NCBI GenBank assembly: GCA_009733575.1
Contig: ML769383.1
Coordinates: 248,001-312,000 of the forward strand
Reading direction: 5' to 3'
Source of the DNA: Gymnopus androsaceus JB14
Taxonomy: Eukaryota; Basidiomycota; Agaricomycetes; Agaricales; Omphalotaceae
DNA: 64,000 nt
Each line of letters starts with the position of its first letter. Position 1 is the stretch's first letter. The notes under the pieces were generated by a model. That model was not told the DNA's origin, ran no database searches, and was given only the letters and a program-made list of their open reading frames with translations. A program made the position numbers and the translations under genes. Of the stretch, positions 47,491-60,689 are shown piece by piece.

Positions 47491-48036
47491 AAGACCCATC
47501 TCGGGTGGTAAGGTGAGTACAAGAGATATTCCTCTGTTCCGTTGACAGTGCTCATGCTTTTTTCTTTTTCAGATCTCCGCGAAAGGAAGCAGATTCTCGA
47601 ATGGACAGCTGGTCGCTCCAAGTACATGTTTCTGATTTTTACAAAGGAGAATGTCAAGCGATTGAATGGACAGCTAACTGGTCGTTGTAATGAGCCCCAT
47701 ATTCTCTGGGTTAACGATGATAATGACTAGGGATGTCTTTTGGGAACTGTACTGTAGACGGATTGTCGTTCATTCGCATCGTTGATATACTTACCTTTGT
47801 TGTATCTATACTTTATGCTTATTGTAACATCTAGAGTGGAGTTGTTCTTCTTGAATTGGACAGTGTTTATTCGAGGCTAGTTTTCTACACACAATGGATA
47901 CACATATTTGTAGGATAATGAGAGTCAAAAAAAGCAATGTGAAGAAACCATATACGCAAGTGAAAGAATAAAGAAACAGTGTAGTATACAGTCGAATGTT
48001 GTGTATGTGATTAGAATGTTCTGGGTATGTTACATA
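47491..48036. other. Convergent 3' region
   Basis: This region lies between the membrane-protein gene and CHD1. A short open stretch (about 47575-47730) could be an extra exon or UTR, with two similar GAATGGACAGCT segments. Nothing else is supported. Confidence 0.4.
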
Positions 48037-51000
48037 CTATCGATATGATTTCCCATTAGTCCTTGAAGAAGAGCTGCTTCCGTTCGTCTTCAAGTTCGTG
48101 GTAATCGCCCGCGGCTTTTGTAAGGCCTTTGGATCTGACCCTGCCCTCGGCGCAGCTTCCTTCATGACCATCTTGGCGTGAATTTCTTCCAGCTTGGATG
48201 CTTTAACTTTCTTTGGCCAGAAGAGTGTGACAAATCTGTAGAAATTTTCAGTTATGATACGAGATAACATTGTTATTGGCCACTCACGTCCATAGATGCC
48301 GCCGCCATCGTTCTCGGTCTTCCCCTGCTTGTTGTTTGGTGTTAAGCACATGCTCGATCCGTCCGCCAATGGCGGCAAGCGAATCTTTGAGAATTGCCAC
48401 CTTCTCATCCTTGGGCATATCCTCTCCCGAAAGCTTTAGTTGTTTCTGTGAGACATGGGTCAGCTATTCGAACTAGATATACAACAATGATCACTCACAA
48501 GTTGCTTCTTTACCGGGCGTAGCTCCTCCTTGGTTGCAGCTTCATCCATGGAAGGACTGGATGAAGACCTTAAATTATCAAAAGTCAAAATCATATACGA
48601 GGTGTAATGCTTACCATTCATCAGAAGATTCAGAGTCAGTGAATGTAGGCGTAGGACGTCGCTTCTTCTTTCGAGCACTAGTGTCGTCAACGGACGCTAC
48701 TGCTTCGCTTTCAGCACGGCGTTTAAGATGGTTGATGTGTGACGAAGAGGAGGAAGCAGCAGGTGGTGGAGGGGACATGGAGACTTTGCTATTTCTGCGG
48801 AGAGAGTTTTCGTATGTGCGTAATCTCTCATGTTGTTCGCGGAGGAGACTCAGGAGATAGTCCCCGCGTCGTACGAGATGGATAGCGTTTGGAATCGGAC
48901 GGGTGGCGGCATCTTCCCCCTTCTTGCCTTCCTCCAAGAAGAATTTTCCATCGAGGTTGAGCTTGGTGTCTTTCGCCATCGCCTCCCAGTTACCAAAGCC
49001 GTAGATAAATGCGCCAACGAGTAACATGGAGTCATCCTGCGGTCCCCATCGCCCAGACCAATTTAATGTCGGCCTAATGTTGTCGACAGGAATAGCCCAT
49101 TTGTAGGGATCGTCGACATTCATGAGGGTTTCGTAGAGTATCCGAAGGTCCTTGTGCCGAGAAATGACCGTCTCAGCATTAATGTTCCCCACCCCACGGC
49201 AAGTAACGAGAACTGCCTTGGCCTTCTGAGCATTGGTCAAACTCTCTCCAGAGGCCATCTTCATCCGCTTTTGGTCCTCGCTGTCCTTCACCGCTTGCTC
49301 GCAGATCTGGATAATTTCATCTGATACGTCAAGAATCATGCCCTTATTCTTGTCCTGAAGCTTAGACTCGGTGACCTTATTCAGAGCGTCAGACAGACAC
49401 CAAGAAACCAGTAGAAAAAGTGGACGTACGATGATATCGTATCGCAGCCGTATATCTCCCCATCGCTGAAGACTTCGTATCAACACGCGAACATCACGTT
49501 CCTTCAACTCCATGGCCTTCTGACTAGCAGTTTTCCTCATAGGCCCGCTACTTTCGGCTTCTTTGGTGCAGTAGCAGAAGGTGGGTGGTCAACGTCCATT
49601 CCTTCGTACGACACCTGCGCATGGGTGCGTTTACGATCCCTCGACTCTTCGGCAGCCAGCTCCTCCGCTTTCCGTTGGCCCTCTTCCTTCTCGAACTTCT
49701 GTCTCTCATCAATGGGAATGATATCCTCCCAGTTCATGTCGTTCTTGACATCACTGACAGCGGCGAACTGGGCCAAGAAACCTTCGCCTCCGAGAGATGT
49801 ACCTCCATCACCACCGGCGGCCATGGTCTCGTGGTCTTCGGCATGCGCTAGAATGGCATCAAGGTCCAGTTCGTCAAGCTTTTGATTTTGCTGCAAGTCG
49901 TCCTTATCGAACCTATGATCGCAAATTAGTGCTATCAGCAGCTAGGCCAACACCGCTGAAATGGGAATGTGATGAGACTCACATTTTCTGAGCACCGTAC
50001 TTCAATACGGCAGTAAGCTCATCCTTGCTGAGGTTGTCAGCCTTGCCCGTCTCTTTAGCTGCTTTGGAGCTCAAGTGGGCTTGTGAGGTATCCATCTGGT
50101 TGATGACTTGGGAGAAGGAGACGCGTTATATCATGACGATCAGCACCATCTTTTTGAAGACACTCACTAGCGTATTCAAGCACCATCTTCTTCTTCGCAC
50201 GCTCGAGCACATCTTCCTCCATCGTATCTTTGCTCACAAACCGATACACGCTGACATGAGACTTCTGGCCAATCCTATGTGCGCGGGCCATCGCTTGCAG
50301 GTCGTTCTGTGGATTCCAATCGCTCTGTGACAATTAATCAGACGGTGGAACGAACTGTATAGCGGTACGGAAATGACTTACATCAAAGATGATCACTGTA
50401 TCCGCTGTTTCCAAGTTGATACCGAGTCCTCCCGCTCTCGTTGACAGCAGGAAAGCAAAGTCCGGAGAGTTCGGCGCATTGAAGTGGAGAATGGATTTCT
50501 TTCGGGCGTCTGATGCAACCATTCCATCCAGTCGTTGATGTAGATATCCTCGTAAACTCATATAGTCGCTGAGGATGTCAAGCATGCGGACCATCTGACT
50601 AAAGATGAGTACCCGGTGACCGCCCTCCTTGAGACGAACAAGAAGCTTGTCAAGCAGCACCATCTTGCCACTGTTCATCACAAGACCCTTTAAGATTTCC
50701 TCATTGTTGTCCACATTAGGTTCAGCACCGTCGAACAGGTAAGGGTGGTTCGCCGCCTTCTTCAACTCCATAGCTAGAGTTTCTTCAGTTCGTAAAGAAA
50801 GTATAGACCTATGATTTACACTTACCAATGTTAAGCAGACTGATATTGTTGTTCCCATTCGCACTTTTGATCAACCCTTGGAAATTCTACATATGATGAG
50901 AAACGATGGCTTGACTAGGGAAGAACGAAACATACCTTGGTCAAAATGTTCTTATAAAAATGGGTCTGCAGGGTACTCATTTCCACACGAAGAATACGCT

Positions 51001-53220
51001 CGCTCTTCGTAGGAAGTGACTTTAGAACATCTCGTTTAAGTCGCCTCAACATCAAAGATTCGAGTTGTTCGTGGAGCTGCCTGATTTTCTCTTCGTGGTC
51101 ATTGTCGGTGAGATCGAACTCGTTGGTCAAAGCGACTAATATCGATTCGTCAGCATCGACTCCGTGGAAACTCTCCGTATGACTCACATTTCTCAGGCAT
51201 CAAAAAGTGCATCAATGAAAGTAGCTCTGGATATCGGAGGTGAGTGAGAGTCTGCCAAAGACCAGGCCACGAAAATATACACCTTTTACATTATTCTGTA
51301 GTGGAGTTCCCGTGATGAGCAGCTTGGAAGCAGCATTGAACGATCGCAGTGCTTCGTACAACTGACTCTCAGAGTTTTTCAGACGGTGAGCCTACGCAGG
51401 CGATCAGCTTGTGACAGAAAATAGAGAGCGAGACTAGGTACCTCGTCAACTGCTAGCACCTGCCATTTGATGTCTCCCAACTCCTTCGCGTCCCGTAGCA
51501 CCAATTCGTACGTGGTAAGTAGCACGTTCATCTTGACCTTTTTATTCGAAGGTCCAAACTCGTACGTGCGGATGACCTCTCGAGCGGCGGCGGTTCCTAT
51601 GTAGGTGATGACATTGATATCTGGGGCCCAAATCCCGAACTGTGCTTGCCAGGCGGTGATAGTGGATAATGGAACAATGACCAAGAATGGCCCATATTGG
51701 TGCATTTCATGGAACAGAAACGATATGAAGGAAATTGATTGAACGGTCTACAAGAGGATTAGTTTGAGTGGTCAACTAGTAGGGGGAAAAAATCCAGACC
51801 TTTCCGAGACCCATCTCATCAGCCAAGATGCCATTCTCTCCCTTGCACCACAAGTAGGCGAGCCAATTAACACCAGTAAGCTGAAAGTCTTTCAACTTGC
51901 AGCCAGTCTGCACTATGTAGTCAGGATCCTCGGTGATCTTGTGGAAAGCCGGCCGGGAGTGCTTGGCATACACAGGACTTTTGTAAGGGAACCGACCCTC
52001 GGATTCACGAGTTCTGTAAGCTTCGATCTCATCTTTGGCGATGGGATTGAACATCCTTCTGGGTTTCCCATGTACAGTGCTCGTAGTTGAGCCCAGTCCA
52101 TTTACAAAAGTAATCCACAGTAGGAATACCATCCTGGTCTTCTGCTTCGCGATGAGCAACGATACGCTCAACAGTCTTGAATGTTTCCAAGTCTTCTTTT
52201 TCGCGCTCCTTATCGAGGAGCAGCGCCTCCTTGTCTTCCTGGGACAAGTTGGGAGCGTTGACCCGAGACTGCCAGACTTTGTACGCCTTTATGTAGTTGT
52301 CGACTCGTTTCAAGCCCTTGAACCGTTTCAAGAACTCGTAGGTTTCGTCTGTGTTGTGTAGATGCGAAAAGTTTTTCCACTTGATGTGAAAACGCTACGG
52401 GAGAAAGATTTTAGGGGCACAACAGGAGGGGAATGGGACTTGACGCACGATATTATCGAACCATACATCTTCCGGGTCAGCTTCACGACCTTCGTCGCGG
52501 CTATGACTGAGGACGGCCTCGATTTCATCCTCTTCTTGGTATTGCTGGGCTGGACCAGCGTAGTAACCTGTATCAGCATCTTCGTCTTCCTCAAACTTTT
52601 CAAAGTCTTGAACGTCGTCAAAGTAGTTGGGGATCTTGCCGCCTCTACTAGAGACACGGAGTTCATCAGACTGGGGACGAGCCCGTTTCTTCTTCTTTGA
52701 CCGAGAACCATAATCTGAATCTGAATCCGAAGCTGAAGCTTGGCGGACCGGCGCTGGAGTAGGAGTTAGAATCAATATCTATAATAGACTGTGGATTATA
52801 CCTCGACGAATAGCAGAAGATGCAGATTGCTTTTTTTTCTTGGGTGCAGACTTCTTTCTTGGATACTCTTCATCGGCATAGGTACCATCGTCATCATCGT
52901 CGTCTTCCTCGTCGGCCTGGTCCTCGTAACCCTGGTAATAGAGATGAGGCAAGGAAGAAGAAAGTGGAGGAATAGCATACAGAGTCATCGGCTTCCTGCT
53001 GTAAAAAGGGGTTAGCTAGTCGTCGTAAGCAACGATGAGCAGATAATCATACCGAATAACGTCTAGCTTCTGGCTGTTCTACTATAACATCCATGTCGTC
53101 GACAGAGTCACCCTCAGCATCACGGTCTTGAGAGCGAGAATGTTCATAGTGCTCATCGACGTTCATGTTGTGCTCGTCCTCTTCGACGTCGGAGGCGTAA
53201 TTTATGTCGAGCGAGGCCAT
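48037..53220 (-). CDS. CHD1: CHD1-type chromodomain helicase
   Basis: ATP-dependent nucleosome-spacing remodeller. An acidic N-terminus ([15 protein letters not shown]) leads to two chromodomains, the second ending [18 protein letters not shown]. The SNF2 motor follows with [21 protein letters not shown] (Walker A), VLAVDEAHRLKN (motif II), [40 protein letters not shown] and ARAHRIGQK. The C-terminal part holds the SANT-SLIDE-like region ([20 protein letters not shown]) and the CHD1 C-terminal helical domain DUF4208 (around [18 protein letters not shown]). Two indels break it: an extra base near 52049 before [11 protein letters not shown], and a lost C at about 49544 before [12 protein letters not shown]. 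Many short introns; one 57-nt intron near 49370-49430 is itself open. Confidence 0.94.
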
Positions 53221-53661
53221 GGGGGAAGGGATCAACAATGAGCTGACAAGTGGTTGCTTGATGGTCACGCCTGACGCCCGTGTCAACAGAGCCAACACGG
53301 CGAGCGGCCCACGCATACCGATTCCAACGCCGTTCGAGTCTCCCATCACTATCGCCTTCAACCAACTCTCATCAAAAAATATATTCCAGTGCCCGATCTT
53401 TCCATCTACAGTACTTGTTTATTATAACTGCAATATTCTTGTCTTGCTCTTTCCGAGACTTTTCTTGCGCTCTCTGCATCATAGCTTTCATTGTGGAACG
53501 AATCGTGCGGCTTGCCGCAAGGGTTCCAGGTTGGTCACAGTCACACACAAATTACGTGCTGATGATCCCGTCCCGAGAAGCAGTTCGCAGGCTGGCAACA
53601 TCATTGGGCAACGTGGGGCAACGTGAACACCCAGATCCGCGACCACTTCGCAGAATTTTTT
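53221..53661. other. Divergent promoter region CHD1/taspase
   Basis: This 441-bp stretch lies between two divergent start codons. No gene is supported; it should hold both promoters. Confidence 0.5.
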
Positions 53662-55363
53662 ATGCATACATTCATAGCTGTGCATGGAGGAGCTGGATCT
53701 CATAGCTCTGCTTCGAAGGAATTAAAGCAAGCCTTGCGCCTGTAAGACCCTCTTCTTTCCTCATTGTTTGTTTCCCGACTCCCAAATCAGTGCTTGTAAA
53801 ACGGCGTTAGAATCTTCATCTTCGCTAGATGTCACTGAGAAAGCCATATCAATTTTGGAAGACGATCCAAACCTTAACGCAGGTAGCTTGAGCGCGTCGA
53901 TCGTCGGTCCATCGCTCAATACGCACTATTTTTAGGATTTGGTTCAAATCTAACACTCGAAGGAACTGTAGAGTGCGACGCCGCAATAATGGATGGTCAA
54001 AATCACTTTGGAAGTGTGGGTGCGGTCTCTGGTAGAACGGATATGTACCTTCCTCTATGATGCCGCCGACTTAGTATATGTGCTAGGCGTCAAGAATCCT
54101 ATTCGGATAGCCCGTGCAATCCTTGAGCATTCACAGGTACCTGATCCTCTAGGTCGTATTCCGCCCCTGTTAGTAGTCTCCCGATGATTCTTCAGCCAAC
54201 GAAATCACTCAATGACATTTTTATAAAGGACTTTGGTGTCCTCAGGAGCTCATGCTTTTGCTTCCAAACACCCTCATACGAGCTCACAGATTGTAGACGC
54301 AGAGACCTTGGTAAATGAAAAGGCCAAGACCCGGTGGCGCTATTGGAAAGATAGATGGAGCTCCGCGAATAGTATAGACGTAAGTCCACCTACAGAGTAT
54401 GGAAATTTACACGACTTGCAAGACACCGTTGGAGCTGTTGCATGCTGCTCCGGCAACATGGCAGCAGGTGTTTCGAGGTTTGTGTTTATCTGCACATGTG
54501 TTTTGTTTGCGTGACGGTAAATATAGCGGAGGTCTGTTACTAAAGATGGAGGGAAGGTGCGGAGAGGTAGGCATATTTTCCATAATCAAGTTATCGCCAA
54601 TCTCAGGCAGCCATAGGCTGCAGTCTTTGGTGCAGGCTGCTGGGCTCAAAATATTTGCCCAAAGGCGCAAATTGGAATGGCCTGCAGTATATCTGGTTAG
54701 CCTTGACGTTCTTCTTTTTCTGAAGATGGTCTCACACTATACAGGCACAGGAGAATACATAACTCGAAGTGGCCTCGCACGAGCGCTAGGGAAAGCCTTT
54801 GAAGCCCTTCCAAATCCAGACGACGACCTAGAAGGGATTGTCGATCCTCATGCAATAATGCAGCAGGTTCTTGTGGACGAGTTTTGGAGTGAGTTGACTG
54901 CGAACTTCAATTTCGACGAGCCTGGAGACGGAGTTTTAATATCTGTCTAGTTCTGGCTGGTTCTGGATGCTGACATTGATTTCTCGCATACAGAGCCTTC
55001 GCGAGATCTTGGCGAGTCCAGCCCTAGTGCCGGTATACTCCTGATGACCTACGAAGACGGAGCTGACAACCAGCCAATCGGTAAGGATGGCTCTTCACGT
55101 CTTAATCAGTCTAACAAGGGGATTGCGGTTCTCTAGTGCGTGTATGGTGTGCATTCACGACGCCTACTATGGCCATCGCATATGCATCATCTCAAGATCC
55201 TAATCCCAAGGTTCGTTGGCGTTAACTTACTATGTCCGGTTACAGCGTCCGAACGATGCCAATTTATTTGCAGGCCCTTATCCTTCGACGACCAAAGGAA
55301 ATGGATCATACTGGAGGTCGGAATGACAATGCACCGGTCTATATGACAGCATTCTCATTGTAG
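53662..55363 (+). CDS. TASP1: Threonine aspartase (taspase 1, asparaginase type 2 family)
   Basis: N-terminal-nucleophile hydrolase related to L-asparaginase type 2. The start MHTFIAVHGGAGSHS is the family opening. Then come ISILEDDPNLNAGFGSNLTL, EGTVECDAAIMDGQNHFGSV and GAVSGVKNPIRIARAILEHS. The self-cleavage site is LQDTVGAVAC, where the Thr becomes the nucleophile. SSGGLLLKMEGRCGE, GAGCWAQN and SISGTGEYITRSGLARALG follow. About eleven short introns; the acceptor after GRCGE must be the one ending CCATAG to keep AAVFGAGCWAQ. The end reads DNAPVYMTAFSL. Fungal substrates are unknown. Confidence 0.88.
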
Positions 55364-55664
55364 TTTTATTCTACCCAGTAAAGTAAAAACATCCGCAAAC
55401 TACACATCAGACTGAGATCCGCTAGTTTTTCGCGATATTCCATCTCAGACGATCTCGAATGGACCAGTCATATCAAAATATCACTGTGACAAACAACATC
55501 AGGAAAAGAGTTTGCCAGCTCCTTATGACACAACATTCCCGAGACCTTGGGCACAGAGCAGATAACAATTCGCTTTATTTAGGGAAAGCAAAGGTCCAAT
55601 AGCGCGAAGAATCATAAGGAGAACATAGGGGCATAAACCGAGAGTTAGAGCTCGCATGGTCTCT
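55364..55664. other. Convergent 3' region of taspase and TFB4
   Basis: About 300 bp between two converging stops. I see no gene or repeat. Confidence 0.5.
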
Positions 55665-57084
55665 TCATCTAGATGAAATCGCCCCGTTGGTCGTGGAATT
55701 GTTGAGACTAATACTTCCCGAATGTGGCAAGCCGCCTGGACCCAGCGGGGCCTCCGTTCGTGACGGAGTCCGCCCGTTTGTTTTCTGTGGCGATGAAGGC
55801 GCCGATGAATTTCGTGGCTGCGATGGGGAAGATGGGAGAGAAGACCGAGCGGCATTGAGACGCTGAAGCGTCTTAAAGGGGAACTTTGTTCTGTAAGATG
55901 ATGAGAGGTCATAGTATATATATAATACAGAAGCACTTGCCGACAGGTCGAGCAAACTGGGACAGGCTGACAAAAGACTAGATAGATAACTTAGGGATTT
56001 GGGTGCAGTCATTGAAAAGAGAAGACAAACTGGAAAGACAGACTGAACAGACGAAGCCGACATCTATAATGTTTTTGTGACAGAAGCAAGCGGCGCGAAA
56101 GTCGATTTTATCCTGCGTGGGCACGGATATTGTTTGCCTTACGGATGGCGGGGGTAGGAAAGCCATCTGAAATGAAGTCAGTTGAATCGAGTGGCCGTAG
56201 AAATTCGACTTACAGTAAGATACTGCAGTAGAGCATCACGGCGTTCAAGATAAATGTAGGAACCTCCAGTGAGATGGGCGGCTTGTTGGAGGAAAACCGT
56301 GTCAGGACCATATATCTGACAAGCATCGATGGTCACTTTCTTGGATATAAAAGTGAGACAAGGCCACGGGTGTGTATATAAAAGAACAAACAAGTTTTTG
56401 AGCGGAGAAGATAGAGTTCATAACGGGAATATAAGAAGCAGTCTGGTCGGGGGACACCGATAGAATGAGTATCCTTGAGTCAGGCAAGGCAAGAGGTTCT
56501 AGTCCTTCGGTCGCATTGGTGGTAGCGGCATTGAATTCGAGGGTTAGTCGGTTAATATCTATTCAACAAGTTGATAAATCGTCAAGTGAGTGTTAAAGGA
56601 AAACCATACAACATAATGCCTTTGTGAGTGCGCCAACCAAGGCAGAGGGTGCTGAAGAAAGTGAGCAAGTGTACAGAGACAGGGATAGGAGAGCAGACCT
56701 TTATCGTCACCGTTATTTTGAGTCAAAGTCTCCAAATTCTGCACAATCCGGTGCATCATCGTAGAATCGACCAACTTTAATGGAGGAAAATAGTTGGCGT
56801 CATTAGAAGGTGTCTCTGCAGGGGGGTCTGCAGAAGAGTAAAGTAGAGTGCTAGAAACGAATTCAGAAGAGGCTCAAAGGTTTGCTTTGAGCGCACCTCT
56901 TCCCAGGAAAAGCACCAAAGACAGCGAGAGTGTTTTCATGCTTGAATGCGATATGTGCATTGAGAAAAGCGAGAAGCTGAGAGATGAAGGCGCTAATATC
57001 AAGGGGATATGGTTGATGCAGGGAAGAAAGGTGCCATTGACTAGGAGAAAGATCTATTACGACTGATAGATGAGATCCAGCCAT
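55665..57084 (-). CDS. TFB4: General transcription and DNA repair factor IIH subunit TFB4 (p34)
   Basis: Core TFIIH subunit with a von Willebrand A fold and C-terminal zinc finger. The start reads MAGSHLSVVIDLSPSQWHL, then ENTLAVFGAFPGK. The vWA part continues with SALVGALTKALCYINRL, PDSRILILSVSPDQTASYIP, VTIDACQIYGPDTVFLQQAA and HLTGGSYIYLERRDALLQYL. The C4-type finger is spread over CFCHKNIIDVGFVCSVCLS, FCQPVPVCSTC and RTKFPF. The last intron (55891-55940) has GC-AG borders with a perfect GCAAGT donor; using it yields STC-RTKFP. A Ser/Pro-rich tail follows. About seven introns in total. Confidence 0.93.
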
Positions 57085-59596
57085 GAACGCGACGGTCAAG
57101 ACTCAAGAAGGAGGTAGGCGCTCAGTATCACATGTGCATTGTCCAATGTCAGTACAAGCGCGCGTTTCATTAGGTTTCATTCCGACATCCATCGGCGTAC
57201 GTCTACATTTCGCGCGGACCAATTTTCATGTCTCAGAGATATCAAAGCCCGAGCCTGAGATAATTCGGTACTTTGACGACCCCGGAACCAAAAACACGCT
57301 TGCAATTGTCGAGAAAATGTGTAACCAACCACACTTAATCGTTTGGACTCGCATCTCGCGTCACCAGTGTTACAGAACCATACCGAATTTAGGAAGGATA
57401 CGACCTCACATGAGCTCGAGGATCAAGTTTTTTCACTCTGACCAAACTCACCTTGATAGCTGGCAAGCATGGAAAAGCTCGACAAAAGCTATTGTAAGCA
57501 ACCCTCTTACTCCCCCATTTCTTGGATCGATCTCGTTGAACGGCCAAGTTCATCGTAGCAAGGCGACTGAAGCGGAGCACTCTCGGCCGACTTGCGTCTC
57601 ACTCTATATTTTATAATTCTAATCTCCGCCTTGCGTTGGGCGATTCCCAAGTTCGGAATAGCTTCACTGTTTTTGGGCTAGACTACGCTGCATGTGGGGT
57701 AAATCGAATTCTCTATGATACAAGACGCTCTTATTAACTCACAGAAGGATTGTGCTTCCTAGTCCTGCCAATAGCAAGTTGTTTCACTGCGATGACGGGT
57801 AATGCCGTCCAAACAGATAAACAGCTCAAATCGTGGGCTCATGGATCCCTGTCAATTGCAGAAAGCTCCCAAATACACGAGGCACCCTCTACTCTAGTTG
57901 GATGGATTCTGCCCAATCTGCAGATCTAAATCCCTTCGCGATTGACGAAGAACCTATCGTCTGGGATATCGACTCCGGTACTGTAAGTAAATCACATATC
58001 AAGACCTTAACACCCAATCTCAAAAACTTGACAGGCGGTTCAGTCACTTTCATTTCTGGTGATTCTTGAATCTTAGTGAGTTGGTTTTAAATAAATCTCT
58101 ATTTGAGAACCTATGTTCAATTTGCAGGCAGCGTTAACAGTCAAGGTTTTGTAACTGCTTCTCGTGAAATGTCCCTCCTACCCATGCCATTGGTCGGCCA
58201 GATTCAGACCTCAGGTCTCGATTTAATTTTGCTTCATTAAATCATTGGCGCTGGGCAGTCTTCTGATAATATTCCTGGCTTGCTGATTGGAGGGATTTGC
58301 TGCTAAGTGTCAGTTGGTTTCTAAGATATCCCCTTTCGAGCGTCCCTGTTTGTAAGTTTAACATCAACAGAGCTTCTAGCAGATACAGGAAACAAAACAA
58401 AGACACGCCACTATCTGAAGACTTCAAGACCTACGAGGTCCCAAGGTGCGTACAGTCGGTTTCGATCAGCATCTCCGAGTACGGGTAAAGTCACGGTACT
58501 TATACTACTTCCTACTACTCCCGCGGCAGCTTCGATGGAAGCTGCAGCGTGCAGAACTATCTGCAACACTGTTAAACTCGTCCGAAAGGCGCGAGGAGAT
58601 ACTCGGACCGAGCTAGCAGAAAAAGGAGCCTGCATGCATGTACAACCGTTGAACATACAGGATTTTGGACTGATTATCACCACCTTCTTTGCTCAGTTCC
58701 CACCCTTCTTCCTCGTAGGTCCCTCTCACGTTTCCTCCTCCCTTCATTCTTCTAGACGATATCGTCATCTTTGGTGGGGGCGTGAGATGCCAGACGAAGG
58801 GAGAATCGATCTTGCGATCTCGGGAAAGAGTATACGGTTTGGGAATCAGGATGAGTGTCAATGCAGGGGCGCCAGAGAACATCGTCGAGCTCTAGAGGCT
58901 CTAGAAGGATCGAGGAGGTGGGGCACATCACCTTTCCTATATTGTAGCAACTTTACCTTGACTTACTATACATATCGGATGTGGAGGCTCGAGTGGTAAC
59001 TTGAAGAAGAAGGTTGGCGGCTGGATGCATGGCTGGATCAGCAACAGTGGGAAGAATAGCGGTGAAGACAAAGTACCGACAGCAGATATTATGATAAGCA
59101 GCAGGTCTGCTTCGACCTATGTATATATCGAACCTCTGAAACGGAAAATGACGATTGGGGAACGTTTTGTGACAGAAAAGAACAGAAGGCCTCAGAAGGC
59201 CTGGCACGGGATCGATTGTCATTGAATAGACGACTCGAATCTTCCACTGTCGATCTGCACGGACTTGGAGATCTAAACAAAACTGACGCAAGAAGAAGAA
59301 TATGTACCTGTGACGGAGTATGCAACTAAGCTTGGAGACGAAGACGGAAAGACAAGTAACTAGGATTCAGAGCAGCTACGAGCTCGTACTGGTAGCGACT
59401 GAACTTGTATGTGTCGCGACGTCTCCGACGTCGTCCTTGAATGAATGGGTTGCGATTGCAACCAGCTGTAGCGCTGTAGCGTAGAATTGAATTGCACTGC
59501 TTTGAACCCTAGATCAAGAGAACTCGCTAAGATAATGATCGTAAATATGCTGTGCGTGACCTTATATTTCAACCTTGTCTCTAGCTCTCAACTCAA
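57085..59596. other. 2.5-kb region without a confident gene; possible decayed secreted-protein gene
   Basis: This region is poor in convincing coding sequence. At about 57830-58490 weak exon-like pieces occur: NPFAIDEEPIVWDIDSGT, then GGSVTFISGDS after a 49-nt intron-like gap, a hydrophobic IPGLLIGGICC stretch, and a charged RKQNKDTPLSEDFKTYE tail. This resembles secreted or single-pass membrane proteins of Agaricomycetes, but stops and frame changes suggest decay. An open frame at 57083-57616 has no recognisable motif. The rest should include the promoters of TFB4 and the C2H2 gene. Confidence 0.3.
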
Positions 59597-60531
59597 ATGT
59601 CTAATACGACTTTGCACCAAATTATCATGTCCGCTCCTCAGTATACGCAACCGTCTCCTCCTCCCTCTGGTCCTGCTACCGAGCCAGATGGACCTCGCTC
59701 TTTCGCCTTTGTCCCCCTTTCAGCCTATCCAGCAGTGCTGTTGCAGCCTACACTCCTACCTCCGCCTCCCGCTCCTCCCGCCGATGTTCCAGCACAAGAT
59801 CCTGCTGCTGCTCCTTCCGACGAAGGTCCCTCCACAGGCGCAGGCGCAAATCATTATCCTGCAGTCGGTATAACTCGTCTACCTCCTATAATGCAAGTCG
59901 AGAAACAGCAAGTCACTACCTCTGCTACACAGCTGGCTAGCGCGAGCAGGCGGAGGAATGAAGCCAACTTTTCTTGTCCTGTTCCTGGATGCGGTAGCAC
60001 GTTTACGCGTCGCTTTAACCTGAGAGGTTAGTTCCATTCTTCTTGTAAATTTTGACATCTCATCTCATCGGTGTATCTAGGCCATCTTCGTTCTCATACG
60101 GAAGAGCGACCATTTGTGTGCGAGTGGCCAGGGTGTAACAAGGGTTTTGCTCGTCAACATGATTGCAAGTACGTTGGCAAGGATGTTCATTGTTCTTCCC
60201 GGCTGACAACATGTTTGTAGACGTCATCAAGCTCTTCACTCCAATAAATCTCAGTCGAATGTTTGTCAGGGATGCAGGAAGACTTTTAGTAGATTGGATG
60301 CGTTAAATGTTCGTGATATTTTGTGCATTGAAGCTACTTTTGTTAATCTTATGCTTACAGAGACACCGTAAGGCTCCATACACAATAGTTTCACCGAGAT
60401 CCGGTTACTCATCCTCTTTCACAGTACGTTCCGAAGGTGCAGCAGATTGCCGACAGAAACACGGCGTAAAAGCACCTAGTCCTCAACAACAAAGTGGTCC
60501 TAGCTCCCAAGGAGCCCCGAATCCGCCTTAG
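59597..60531 (+). CDS. C2H2 zinc-finger transcription factor
   Basis: Predicted nuclear regulator. The N-terminal half is Pro/Ala-rich (PPPPAPPADVPAQDPAAA). Three or so fingers follow across exon junctions: CPVPGCGSTFTRRFNLRG then HLRSHTEERPFVCEWPGCNK, GFARQHDCKRHQALHSN, and CQGCRKTFSRLDALNRHLRS, closing with EGAADCRQ. Four introns split the fingers; the last, about 60 nt, must be removed between RH and LRSEGAADC. The tail is Ser/Gln/Pro-rich. The finger order and linkers match regulators of morphology and secondary metabolism in fungi, but targets cannot be inferred. A second in-frame ATG lies at 59627. Confidence 0.85.
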
Positions 60532-60689
60532 GTATCTGCATCGGAGCAACAGCTTCCGTTCAATATTCTGGGTTTATTCTACCGGGTTCTTAGTTGTTTC
60601 AATCAAAGTGTAAAATAGCATGTAGTAATGTACTTTCTATAATCACATGAATACCGCCGTTAAGCGACAGCTTGTTTGTTCCTTTCATC

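Noticed and set aside
50334..52711. Several long plus-strand open frames across CHD1
   Set aside because: They are antisense shadows of the CHD1 exons, with no recognisable product.
53935..53955. GGTTCAAATC resembling a tRNA B box
   Set aside because: It is the codon run for GFGSNLTLEG in the taspase gene.
57083..57616. 177-codon plus-strand frame next to TFB4
   Set aside because: No motif, no similarity I can recall, and it overlaps the TFB4 start; reported only as part of an intergenic region.
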